Positions 33,068 through 40,211 of a DNA stretch of 40,211 bases are shown piece after piece. Numbering within the stretch: the first letter of the stretch is position 1; every line of letters begins with the position of its first letter. The stretch is from Thermogemmatispora onikobensis (GTDB taxonomy: Bacteria; Chloroflexota; Ktedonobacteria; Ktedonobacterales; Ktedonobacteraceae), in NCBI RefSeq assembly GCF_001748285.1, contig NZ_BDGT01000043.1, positions 1-40,211 on the forward strand, in the 5' to 3' direction. The notes under the pieces were generated by a model. It saw only the letters and a list, made by a program, of their open reading frames with translations, was not told the DNA's origin and made no database searches. The position numbers were made by a program, and so were the translations under genes.

Positions 33068-33741
33068 TTCGGGGCCGCCTGCCAGCGCTGCTGCTGCACC
33101 AGCGCCAGGGCATCGCGCGCATGCATGCCCCCATAAACGAGAACGGCGCAGGCCAGCAGGGCGCTGCGACCTACCCCATGCTCACAGTGGACGAGCACAC
33201 GCCCGCCGCGCTGGATGCGCTCGTTGACCCAGCGCGCCCCCTCTAGCAGCTGCTCCAGCGAGAGCGGCTGCGTGTCGGGCGTCGGCAAATGGAGTAGCTC
33301 AATGCCAACCCGGGCCAGAGCCTGGCGATCATCGACATACTCGGAGCGTGTATCAACGACATGCGTGACACCCAGGCGCGCCAGCGCCTTGATGTCCTGG
33401 GGATGGATGCGCCCCCCGACAGCCAGCTGATCGGTGATCCAACTGAGATTGAGCTGATCAGGAAGAGGAATATGTAGAGCACGCGCCAGGCGCTCACTCA
33501 GTGAGTTCTCCGGGAAAAGGTGGGCCGCAATGCGCGTCCAACGACGATAAAGGACGCGGACAACCCCGGTCAAGGCCCAGCGCCAGCGCGAGAACTGGAG
33601 ACCAGGGGCTTCGCTGAGCCCCGGGGCCGCGGTCGCGGTCACCGGCGCCGCCGGCGGATCAGCGTAGATAGGATCTCTCACGAGTGGTTGCTGCGGCGTG
33701 TTGCCTTCTTTTCGTTGTTCGCTCGTCTGCTTTTGCTCCAT
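33004..33741 (-). CDS. dual-specificity/tyrosine-type protein phosphatase
   Basis: The 245-residue protein has a Pro/Ala/Thr-rich N-terminal 45 residues, a basic helical stretch (50-90), and then a DSP domain. The P-loop VHCEHGVGRSA holds the nucleophile Cys186 and Arg192 (C-x5-R). Asp156 in LPTPDTQP is well placed as the general acid. WITDQLAVGGRIHPQDIKAL at the domain start and VTHVVDTRSEYVDDRQ are typical of plant- and archaeal-like DSP enzymes. No transmembrane helix is clear, although the Trp-rich 52-75 region could bind membranes. It could reverse the action of Ser/Thr kinases such as the one at 3851. It overlaps the HAD gene tail to tail by 64 bases. Confidence 0.9.
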   Translation of the reverse strand: MEQKQTSEQRKEGNTPQQPLVRDPIYADPPAAPVTATAAPGLSEAPGLQFSRWRWALTGVVRVLYRRWTRIAAHLFPENSLSERLARALHIPLPDQLNLSWITDQLAVGGRIHPQDIKALARLGVTHVVDTRSEYVDDRQALARVGIELLHLPTPDTQPLSLEQLLEGARWVNERIQRGGRVLVHCEHGVGRSALLACAVLVYGGMHARDALALVQQQRWQAAPNHKQVERLREFESLVRAGRSK

Positions 33742-33782
33742 GCTCTCTACGAAAAATGCCCCCTCATCTTCATGTTCATCTA

Positions 33783-33827
33783 CATCGCTTGCATTGCTTG
33801 CATCGCTTGCATTGCTTGCATCGCTTC
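33783..33827. repeat. five 9-bp tandem repeats (CATYGCTTG)
   Basis: Five consecutive copies of CATCGCTTG/CATTGCTTG alternate C and T at position 4; the last ends in C. They lie upstream of the phosphatase gene, in the 208-base gap before the DUF1385 gene. Confidence 0.85.
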
Positions 33828-33853
33828 ATCTCGCCTTCTTCCACCGCAGCCCT

Positions 33854-33879
33854 GCCGACGCGAAGCCTCACCCGTCGGC
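33854..33879 (-). terminator. weak hairpin downstream of the DUF1385 gene
   Basis: GCCGACG (33854-33860) pairs with CGTCGGC (33873-33879), about 70 bases past the DUF1385 stop on the minus strand. There is no T-run. Confidence 0.3.
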
Positions 33880-33949
33880 GGCAGCCAGAAGCTTCACGGG
33901 CCTGGTGGACCTGGCTCAATCCGACCACCGCCAGATGCACGACCGGGCA

Positions 33950-34945
33950 CTAGCGCGAGGTCACGAATGGCGGCAAGTCAGCGGCCTGCCCCTGCTCTTC
34001 GGCAGCGTCGTGCTGCATAACGCGCTCTAGCGCCACAATTGCGCACTCTATCATGCTATCATCAGGCTCGCGCGTCGTCAAACCCTGAAGCGCCAGACTG
34101 GGAGCCAACAGGAAACGTACCGGCGGCAGATGATACCAGGCCGCCCCCAGGCGCAGCAGTTCGTAGGCAACAGCCGCAATGACGGGCACAAGCAGGACAC
34201 GCGAGAGCAGCCGCAGCCAGAGCGAGGGGAAGCCCAGCAGGGCAAAGACCACGATCGAGACGACGACGACCAGGAGCAGGAAACCAGTGCCACAGCGCGT
34301 GTGCACCCGCGAGGCGGCTCGCACGTGAGGCACATCGAGCGGCTCGCCCTGCTCCATCGCATTGATGGCCTTATGCTCGGCCCCGTGGTAGCCGAAAACG
34401 CGCTGAACCTCGGCCAGGCGCCCGATCAGGAGCAAATAGCCAATGAGCAGCGCCAGACGGATCAGACCTTCCAGCAGGAGATTGAGCCAGCTCCGGCCAG
34501 GCGGCTGCGGCACCAGGCCAGCCAGGAAAACCGGCAGCAAGAAAAAGAGCACGATGGCGAAGCCGAGCGAGATCACCAGTGGGCCAGCCAGAGCTATCCC
34601 CCCAGGTCGCACCGCTTCCTGAGCCCCAGCGTCCTCACCCGCCTTCTCCGACTCCTCCAGCCCAAGGGCGACGTTGGCCGAGAGCGCCATCATGCGCGTC
34701 CCCAGGACCAGCGTCTCCCACAGGAGCAGCAAGCCCCGCAGCAATGGAAGACGAAACAGGGAATTGCGATAGAGCCGCGGCTCCAGCGGCTCCTCGTAGA
34801 GGTAGATACTGCCATCGGGACGGCGCACGGCCATCGCGACCGAGGTGCGTCCGCGCATCATGACGCCCTCCATGACGGCCTGCCCGCCATAGTAGAATTT
34901 GGAGAATCCTGCTTTGACGTTCGCTTTGACGCGCTTGGCCATCAT
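33950..34945 (-). CDS. DUF1385 membrane protein (YqhQ-like)
   Basis: The 331-residue protein opens with the family signature FYYGGQAVMEGVMMRGRTSV and contains VFGYHGAEHKAINAMEQGEPLD as two adjoining pieces, with the HTRCGTGFLLL helix after it. Four to five transmembrane helices lie near 68-88, 118-145, 160-178, 225-245 and 250-268. Family members are conserved in Firmicutes, Chloroflexi and plant chloroplasts without an agreed function. Bacterial neighbours often include prfA or rpmE, and here rpmE lies two genes upstream. The start overlaps the glycosyltransferase stop by four bases, so the two are coupled. Confidence 0.92.
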   Translation of the reverse strand: MMAKRVKANVKAGFSKFYYGGQAVMEGVMMRGRTSVAMAVRRPDGSIYLYEEPLEPRLYRNSLFRLPLLRGLLLLWETLVLGTRMMALSANVALGLEESEKAGEDAGAQEAVRPGGIALAGPLVISLGFAIVLFFLLPVFLAGLVPQPPGRSWLNLLLEGLIRLALLIGYLLLIGRLAEVQRVFGYHGAEHKAINAMEQGEPLDVPHVRAASRVHTRCGTGFLLLVVVVSIVVFALLGFPSLWLRLLSRVLLVPVIAAVAYELLRLGAAWYHLPPVRFLLAPSLALQGLTTREPDDSMIECAIVALERVMQHDAAEEQGQAADLPPFVTSR

Positions 34946-36279
34946 CTTCCCTTCACTCTGACAGCGGCAGCCTGGGTCAGGGCCTGTCGCTCTTCCCAGG
35001 GACCAGGCTGGCCCGGCGGCGGCAGGTAGCTAAGAATGAGACGAGCGATGTCAAAGGCCGCCTGGGGTCGACTCAGGCGCCGTGCATTCTCGATGCGCTC
35101 CTGCAGGAGGGTCGACCCCGGCTCTAGCAACTCTTGGAGCGCACGCACCAGTTGCCGCGGCTCCTGCGCCAGTACTCCAACTCCATTACGCTCAACAAAA
35201 GTGACGTTTCCCTCCTCTTGACCCGGAACATAGCCGCTGAGGATGATGGGCAGATTGCAGGCCAGAGCCTCGCAGATGGTGCCCGGGCCAGCTTTGGTGA
35301 CGATGACGTCAGCGGCGTGCATCAGCTCGGGCATATTGGTCACAAACCCCATGATTTTGGCGGGCACCTGCCACTTTCCCTGCTCTTTCTGCAGCTGCGC
35401 ATAGAGGCGCCGGTTACGTCCCGTGACCACCAGCAACTGCACTGGTAGTCGCGCCTGCGAGATGGCTTTCACTGCGGTGCGCAGACCGCCACTGCCTTCG
35501 CCCCCTCCTACCAGCAGTACGACCGGACGCTCCGGCTCCAGTCCAAGCTGCGCCCGTAGCTCCTCGCGACTGGCCACCGGCAGAGTAAAGCGTGGGTGAA
35601 TCGGCATGCCGAGAAGATGGACGCGCTTCGGGTCCAGACCACGCGCCAGATAGAGCTGTCTGGTCTCCTCGGTGGGAAGAACGTAGGCTGTGGTTCCTTC
35701 AGTAAACCAGGAGTGATGAGCTGAGACGAGATCGGTAACAACAACCAGGAAGGGCACCGGGCGCGCCAGATGCCGCAGCGCAGCCACAGTGACATAGTTG
35801 AGTAGAGGATGGGCCGAGACAATGACATCAGGCTGCAGCTCGCTGAGACGCTGCTCCAGCTTCTTGAGCATCAGCGGGCTGAGGAGCTGCTGCACTTCGT
35901 TGATGCGCCCGGGATGGTTGGAAAGATGGAAGATCAGCCCATAGAGGCCAGGGGTATAGCGACTGGCCGGGCCATAAAGCCTGGCAAATTGGCGCAGGGG
36001 AAGGGCGCCACACTCCTCAAAGGCTTCGATAATCTCTAGACGGAGCTGGGTAGCAGCCTCCTCTCTCCTACCCCTTTCTGGACTCGCACCAGCCCCATTG
36101 CCTGGGCCAGGCCACGCCTCCACTACCGCCTCAGCCTCGCCTCGCTCTCCTCGCTTGATGTCCCCGTTACCTGCTGCGCGCTCCTGCAGCAGCTGAATGG
36201 CGCTGCTGATGGCCAGGGCCGCACTACGATGGCCTCCTCCCGTATCGGAGATCAGAAAGACAATACAGCGTTGACTCAC
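34942..36279 (-). CDS. MGDG-synthase-like diacylglycerol glycosyltransferase
   Basis: I start at GTG 36279, nine bases after GGGGGAG; an in-frame ATG at 36462 would add 61 residues with no fold and run through a hairpin. The 445-residue product has the MGDG_synth N-terminal domain with FLISDTGGGHRSAALAI at its start, PDVIVSAHPLLNYV, and VTDLVSAHHSWF. A GT-B C-terminal domain follows, with VVLLVGGGEGSGGL, IMGFVTNMPELMHAADVIVT and KAGPGTICEALACNLPII. Such enzymes add glucose or galactose to diacylglycerol at the inner membrane face. A polar insertion of about 40 residues (near 40-80, Gly/Glu/Arg-rich) interrupts the first domain. It is coupled to DUF1385. Confidence 0.88.
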   Translation of the reverse strand: MSQRCIVFLISDTGGGHRSAALAISSAIQLLQERAAGNGDIKRGERGEAEAVVEAWPGPGNGAGASPERGRREEAATQLRLEIIEAFEECGALPLRQFARLYGPASRYTPGLYGLIFHLSNHPGRINEVQQLLSPLMLKKLEQRLSELQPDVIVSAHPLLNYVTVAALRHLARPVPFLVVVTDLVSAHHSWFTEGTTAYVLPTEETRQLYLARGLDPKRVHLLGMPIHPRFTLPVASREELRAQLGLEPERPVVLLVGGGEGSGGLRTAVKAISQARLPVQLLVVTGRNRRLYAQLQKEQGKWQVPAKIMGFVTNMPELMHAADVIVTKAGPGTICEALACNLPIILSGYVPGQEEGNVTFVERNGVGVLAQEPRQLVRALQELLEPGSTLLQERIENARRLSRPQAAFDIARLILSYLPPPGQPGPWEERQALTQAAAVRVKGR

Positions 36280-36429
36280 CGGGGCACGCTCCCCCTTCCG
36301 TTCACTGCCCGGCTCCTTGACAGGCGCCGGTAGGCCGAGTATAGCATAGCCCAGAACAGAGAAGCAAGCGGCGATCGCTCTACCGCTCCTGCATGAGATA
36401 GCGCCATGTGTATGGTGAGGCAGCAGACG

Positions 36430-36470
36430 GCAGGGCCGACCTTCTGCCCAGAGTCTGCGCACGGCCCTGC
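36430..36470. terminator. hairpin between rpmE and the glycosyltransferase gene
   Basis: GCAGGGCCG (36430-36438) pairs with CGGCCCTGC (36462-36470), about 100 bases after the rpmE stop on the minus strand. There is no T-run; it may end or weaken read-through from rpmE. Confidence 0.4.
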
Positions 36471-36565
36471 TCAGTTTCGCTCAGCGCAGTCTGGCCGGGC
36501 GCAACAGCAGACCGGGTCGCGCGGTGACGGGCAGGCGATCGGCCCGCTCCATCTGCCCGCTGTCC

Positions 36566-36787
36566 TCACTTCATGGCCGCTTCTTCTTCCTGCAGGTTAA
36601 AGCGCTTGCGGAAGCGCTCCACGCGACCAGCCGTATCGAGGATGCGCTGCTGACCCGTGAAGAACGGATGGCACTTTGAGCAGATGTCGACCTTGAGCAC
36701 CGGCTTGACGCTCATGGTCTGGAAGGTATTGCCACAGGAACAGACGACTGTGGCCTCAACGTAGGTCGGGTGAATACCCTTCTTCAT
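36566..36787 (-). CDS. rpmE: 50S ribosomal protein L31 (zinc-binding form)
   Basis: The 73-residue protein has the L31 pattern MKKGIHPTY, the zinc ligands Cys16, Cys18, Cys36 and Cys39 (CSCGNTF and [12 protein letters not shown]), and [10 protein letters not shown] near the C-terminus. It is a bacterial large-subunit protein that bridges to the small subunit. All four Cys are present, so this is the zinc-dependent type A form, not the zinc-free paralogue made under zinc starvation. A long structured leader (36788-37060) and an extended -10 promoter precede it. Length is normal with a slightly acidic tail. Confidence 0.97.
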   Translation of the reverse strand: MKKGIHPTYVEATVVCSCGNTFQTMSVKPVLKVDICSKCHPFFTGQQRILDTAGRVERFRKRFNLQEEEAAMK

Positions 36788-36910
36788 GACACAGACTCCC
36801 TAGTCGTATTGACACATAGGATTTACTGGCGAGCACAATGGTATCGCGTACGCTGGTACGCTGGTAGCGACACGATTGTAGCGAGAGGAATGGAGTACGT
36901 CAAGGCGCGC

Positions 36911-37051
36911 CAGCCCCGATCGTGCGGGGCTGCTCATGCGCTTGCGAGACCGCGGCCAGCCCTTGCCAGCCCGCTCCCGCAGATGGGGAGCTTTCCCTTT
37001 CTCTCTCCTTCCCACGGTCAGGATGAGCGGTCCTGTCTTCTGCCGTGGGAA
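36911..37051 (-). ncRNA. structured 5' leader of rpmE, possible autoregulatory RNA
   Basis: Read on the minus strand, the predicted leader begins with TTCCCACGG (37051-37043), which pairs with CCGTGGGAA (37017-37009). Inside this stem CAGGA and TCCTG form a second stem. A third hairpin, CAGCCCCG/CGGGGCTG with a six-base loop, lies at 36911-36932. L31 leaders that bind the protein are known in other phyla; I do not recognise this as one of them. Confidence 0.4.
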
Positions 37052-37066
37052 TGGATACCCGGGACT

Positions 37067-37075
37067 ATTTTATCA
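37067..37075 (-). promoter_or_regulatory. extended -10 promoter of rpmE
   Basis: The minus strand reads TGATAAAAT, with no clear -35, placing the RNA start near 37060 and a leader of about 270 bases before the rpmE ATG. An identical nonamer precedes the small hydrophobic protein gene. Confidence 0.45.
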
Positions 37076-37166
37076 TAGTAACACAAATCTGGCGGGATTT
37101 ATGCCCGATTCTCCTGCCGACCTCCGTCTGTCCTGGCCTCTGAGTGTCCGCCCGGCCCTTCTCATG

Positions 37167-37175
37167 TGATACACT
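37167..37175 (+). promoter_or_regulatory. extended -10 promoter of purB
   Basis: TGATACACT has the form TGnTACACT, as before the ECF sigma gene, and lies 70 bases upstream of the purB ATG. No strong -35 was seen. Confidence 0.5.
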
Positions 37176-37244
37176 GCACTTGGACAAGGTGAGCTATTCC
37201 CGCCCGTGAGAGTGGGGCGGTCAGAAGAGGAGGCTCTTGCCCAT

Positions 37245-38558
37245 ATGATCGAACGCTATACTCTGCCGGAAATGGCCGCCATCTGGTCGGACCGGCATAA
37301 AACAGATACGTGGCTGCGGGTGGAGCTGCTGGTCTGCGAGGGCTGGGCACGCGAAGGCGTGATCCCCCCCGAGGCCCTGGAGAAGATCCGCCAGGCCAGC
37401 TATAATGCCGAGCGTATGCGCGAGATTGAGCGCGAGACGCACCATGATGTGATCTCTTTCCTGCGCTCGATCCAGGAGCAGCTGGGGCCAGAGGGGCGCT
37501 TCATCCATCTGGGCCTGACGTCTTCGGATGTCCTGGATACGGCCTTAGCGGTGCAGATCAAGGAGGGCGGCGCGTTGCTATTGGCAGCCCTCGATCGCTT
37601 GCTGGCAACAGTCGAGCAGCAGGCCCGCGCTCATAAGCAGACGGTGATGGTCGGGCGCACGCATGGTATCCACGCTGAGCCGCTGACCTTTGGGTTGAAG
37701 CTGGCGCTGTGGGTCGATGAGCTACGCCGTGCTCGTCAGCGCCTGGAGGCCGCCCTGGCCGAGGCCGCGGTCGGCAAGATCTCTGGCGCAGTGGGCACGC
37801 ACGCGACGGTTCCTCCTCAGATCGAGGAGTTCGTTTGTGCGGAGCTGGGCATCGGGGTAGCGCCGGTCTCCAGTCAAATTGTGACGCGCGATCGCCAGGC
37901 TCAGCTGATGACGGCAATGGCTCTGGTCGGCGCTTGTCTGGAACAGATGGCGCAGGAGATTCGCCATCTGCAGCGGACCGAGGTCGGCGAGGTCTTCGAG
38001 CCGTTCGCTTCGGGTCAGCAGGGTTCGTCGGCAATGCCCCATAAGCGTAACCCCGAGCTGTGTGAGCGCATTTGCGGCCTGGCCCGTGTCTTGCGCGGCT
38101 TCGCAGTGACAGCCCTGGAGAATGTGGCCCTCTGGCATGAGCGCGACATCAGCCATTCTTCGACAGAGCGCATCATTCTGCCGGATGCCTTTACGCTGCT
38201 GCATTATATGCTCCATATTTTTACGCAGGTGATGGCCGGCCTGGAGGTGGATTCGCGCCGGATGCAGGCCAATCTCCAGATGACCGGCGGCCTGATCTTC
38301 TCGCAGCGGGTGCTGCTGGCGCTGATCGAGAAGGGGGTTGGACGCCAGGAGGCTTACAAGATGGTTCAGCGCAATGCTCAGCGGGTCTGGCGCCTGGCCA
38401 GCGATGGCCCAATTCGTGGCCCTGCTCTTTTGGAGGCGCTGAGCAGCGACCCCGAGGTGACGCGCTATCTCTCGCCCGAGGAGCTGCAGCAGCTGATGCA
38501 GATCGATTACTATCTTCCCTATATTGACACCGCCTTCCAACGTCTGGGATTATCTTAG
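37245..38558 (+). CDS. purB: adenylosuccinate lyase
   Basis: The 437-residue enzyme cleaves succinyl-AICAR and adenylosuccinate, releasing fumarate in purine synthesis. I start at ATG 37245, 11 bases after GAGGAGG, giving MIERYTLPEMAAIWSD, the usual bacterial N-terminus. Family motifs are HHDVISFLRSIQE, the LGLTSSDVLDTALAVQ loop, VGRTHGIHAEPLTFG with the catalytic His pair, and the fumarase-superfamily signature GSSAMPHKRNPELCE with the mobile-loop Ser. RDISHSSTERIILPDA is also typical. Length is normal. It is monocistronic here or leads into the membrane glycosyltransferase gene 74 bases downstream. No purine riboswitch was recognised. Confidence 0.96.
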   Translation: MIERYTLPEMAAIWSDRHKTDTWLRVELLVCEGWAREGVIPPEALEKIRQASYNAERMREIERETHHDVISFLRSIQEQLGPEGRFIHLGLTSSDVLDTALAVQIKEGGALLLAALDRLLATVEQQARAHKQTVMVGRTHGIHAEPLTFGLKLALWVDELRRARQRLEAALAEAAVGKISGAVGTHATVPPQIEEFVCAELGIGVAPVSSQIVTRDRQAQLMTAMALVGACLEQMAQEIRHLQRTEVGEVFEPFASGQQGSSAMPHKRNPELCERICGLARVLRGFAVTALENVALWHERDISHSSTERIILPDAFTLLHYMLHIFTQVMAGLEVDSRRMQANLQMTGGLIFSQRVLLALIEKGVGRQEAYKMVQRNAQRVWRLASDGPIRGPALLEALSSDPEVTRYLSPEELQQLMQIDYYLPYIDTAFQRLGLS

Positions 38559-38632
38559 GCAGGGAGGCACCGGGCACTTTGCCGCACCGCGCCGCGTCGC
38601 CATTGATTTTGGCCCGGTGAAGAATCTGACGT

Positions 38633-40211
38633 GTGACTAGAACATTGCTTACCTCAACGGTCGAGCAGCCGCAGGTCGTCTCTCGGCGCCCCTGGCCTGC
38701 GCTGCTCGGCCTGGCCCTCGTGAGTGAGGGGCTGTATCTGCTCCTCTTGCTGACGCTGCGCCCGATCGCGGGCCTGGGACTGGTCTCGGCGCCGCCGCTG
38801 GCCTGGCAATTCTGGAAGGGGTGGGGCAGCCTGGCCCTTCCCTCTTCGCGCGTCAGCGCCATGTGTCTGCTGCTGATCCTCTTGCTGGCACTGGTTGCCT
38901 GCTACGCCCTGGCTGGTTGGCGAGCTTTGGCCGGAGCTGGTGGGCCCCCGAGCGGTGCTGGCTCGTTCCTGGGCCTGGTACTGGGTCCTTCTTTGCTCTT
39001 CGGGCTGACGCTGTTGTGTTTGCCGACGCTCTTCAGCGATACAGCTTTCGCCTCTTTATTCAGCGGACGCCTGACCGCGCTCTATGGTCTGGCCCCCTGG
39101 CGGACAGCCCCGCCCGCACTCCTCTCCGATCCATACTGGCCCTGGCTGACGCCGCTGACTCGTCACAGTCCCTTGGTCTACGGCCCACTCTGGGAATGGC
39201 TCTGCGCCTTGCTCGCTCTCCTGCCCGGAACGTCGTCGCCGGCCCTGGGCCTGCTCCTGCTCAAGGGTCTGCTCCTGCTGGCTCACCTGCTCAACACGCT
39301 CTTGATCTGGTCTCTGCTCGGTCGACTGGGAGCCTCATGGCAAGCACGCTTTGCCGGCAGCCTCCTCTATGCCTGGAACCCGCTGACCCTGCTGGCCCTG
39401 GCTGGCGATGGGCATAGCGAGGGGCTGCTGTTGACGCTGCTGTTGACTGCCCTCTGGTGGCTGCTGCTCAGGGAAGAGGCGAGATACTCACGGGGCCGCG
39501 CGCTGTTGGCCGAGGGTGCCGCTCTGGTCGCGCTCGGCCTGGCTGTCGCTCTCAGCCCGCTGGCTCTGCCACTGTGGCCGCTGCTGGCCGGCTTCTCGCT
39601 CTGGCAGAGAGCCGACGCGACGGGCTTCGGCTGGGGCAGGCTTTGGGCCTGGACCTGGCGCTTGCTCCTGCCAGCCGTTGTAGTGCTGATCCTGGCGCTG
39701 CCTCTGTGGCGCGGGGCCGACAGCTATCGTGCTGTCATGGCCGCCTCGGGCTGGACCTCCTTCTCTCGCTCGCCGCTGGCGCTGCTGGTCCCTCCTCTGC
39801 GTCGGCTCTATACCCCTCTGGCTGTGCTGCTGGATTCGCCGCGCCACCGCCAGCCAGATCAACCCGCCGAGCTTACGGTCAAAGGTGGGGCCCTCTTCGG
39901 CTTCACCCTGCTCTTCATCTGGCTTCTGGCCAGTATGCCCGCCCGGCTCCGCCCACGCCTGCCCGATGCGACAAGGTCGCCCGTCGCCCAATCCCTATCT
40001 TCGCTTATTACTGCCTGCCTGCTGGCGCTCGGAGCCTGGCTACTGCTGCTCAACTTCAATTTCTGGCCGTGGTATGCCCTGCCCGTGCTAGGGCTGGCAG
40101 CTGTGCGCCGTTGGGACGCACTGAACTGGAGCGCGCTCGTCTTCTCGCTGAGCGCGCTGCTCAGCTTTGGCTTGTTGGGAGTCAGCAGTGCTCTCGGGCT
40201 GGCTCTAGAGG
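38633..40211 (+). CDS. GT-C family mannosyltransferase-like membrane protein, truncated by window edge
   Basis: A frame without stops runs from about GTG 38633 to the last base, giving over 520 visible residues; the true start is uncertain because no ribosome site is clear. The protein is dominated by Leu/Ala-rich transmembrane helices (about ten). Its first outer loop has FSDTAFASLFSGRLTALYGL, an SDPYWPWL segment and SPLVYGPLWEWL, which follow the D-x3-Y-x5-GR, DP-x2 and YGPLW pattern of polyprenol-phosphate-mannose-dependent transferases (GT87/MptB-like). YAWNPLTLLALAGDGHSEGL copies their WNPL-x6-GH-x-D/E motif. These enzymes add mannose to lipids or glycans outside the membrane. The C-terminal half includes NFNFWPWYALPVLGLAA, also typical. 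The C-terminus lies outside the window. Confidence 0.78.
   Translation, partial: MTRTLLTSTVEQPQVVSRRPWPALLGLALVSEGLYLLLLLTLRPIAGLGLVSAPPLAWQFWKGWGSLALPSSRVSAMCLLLILLLALVACYALAGWRALAGAGGPPSGAGSFLGLVLGPSLLFGLTLLCLPTLFSDTAFASLFSGRLTALYGLAPWRTAPPALLSDPYWPWLTPLTRHSPLVYGPLWEWLCALLALLPGTSSPALGLLLLKGLLLLAHLLNTLLIWSLLGRLGASWQARFAGSLLYAWNPLTLLALAGDGHSEGLLLTLLLTALWWLLLREEARYSRGRALLAEGAALVALGLAVALSPLALPLWPLLAGFSLWQRADATGFGWGRLWAWTWRLLLPAVVVLILALPLWRGADSYRAVMAASGWTSFSRSPLALLVPPLRRLYTPLAVLLDSPRHRQPDQPAELTVKGGALFGFTLLFIWLLASMPARLRPRLPDATRSPVAQSLSSLITACLLALGAWLLLLNFNFWPWYALPVLGLAAVRRWDALNWSALVFSLSALLSFGLLGVSSALGLALE

Noticed and set aside
33783-33827. Short repeats considered as a CRISPR remnant
   Set aside because: Units of 9 bp are adjacent without spacers and there are no cas genes.
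37722-38540. 272-codon frame antisense to purB
   Set aside because: Shadow of a strongly conserved gene, with no ribosome site and no domain.

Overview
The window reads as chromosomal DNA of a GC-rich, probably heterotrophic and thermophilic Chloroflexota bacterium of the Ktedonobacteria type (Thermogemmatispora-like). This placement is inferred from gene content: zinc-ribbon Ser/Thr kinases, an HtrA protease with a Gly/Pro-rich cytoplasmic tail, a DUF1385 protein, and a bacterial-type citrate synthase with Rrf2/SDR neighbours. No rRNA or tRNA gene is present to confirm it. Promoters resemble sigma-70 types (TTGACA/TATAAT) or extended -10 types (TGnTACACT, TGATAAAAT). I saw no insertion sequence, prophage, CRISPR array or tRNA.

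Left end (1-3440): a minus-strand group of a very hydrophobic 123-residue protein, an integral-membrane M48 metallopeptidase and, overlapping it, a SpoIIM/DUF95-like membrane protein that runs off the edge. Across an AT-rich divergent region with a 16-bp perfect palindrome lies a LuxR-type regulator whose receiver has lost its phospho-acceptor Asp. The C-terminal 69 residues of the small protein resemble circular bacteriocins in composition and layout, and DUF95 proteins are standard parts of circular-bacteriocin loci. This is my best candidate for an undescribed system, and it is an inference.

3440-11900: a tandem kinase/pseudokinase with zinc ribbons, an SDR + Rrf2 pair with matching upstream motifs, citrate synthase with a consensus promoter and terminator, an acyltransferase-3 membrane protein, and cobyrinate a,c-diamide synthase (cbiA).

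11900-22280: one minus-strand catabolic operon. In transcription order it encodes a RhaI-like sugar isomerase, a split transketolase (two genes), an FGGY kinase, a SorC-family regulator, a DUF2291 lipoprotein, an RbsA-like ATPase, an RbsC-like permease and an RbsB-like lipoprotein. A TTGACA-17-TACACT promoter is followed at once by two TGAA-N6-TTCA operators that fit the SorC regulator. The proposed route is uptake, aldose-to-ketose isomerisation, phosphorylation and transketolase cleavage. The kinase pocket differs from glycerol kinase at three substrate-contact positions.

22380-32000: an ECF sigma factor with its zinc anti-sigma factor, a membrane-tethered thioredoxin-fold protein, a small XRE regulator divergent from an unknown 84-residue gene, an unknown helical protein, a 7-TM protein, an HtrA protease, a TPR protein and an HD phosphohydrolase.

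32000-40211: a Cof-type HAD phosphatase with a hairpin in its leader, overlapping tail to tail with a dual-specificity-type phosphatase; DUF1385 and an MGDG-synthase-like glycosyltransferase; ribosomal protein L31 with a structured leader; adenylosuccinate lyase; and a truncated GT-C mannosyltransferase-like gene open to the right edge.
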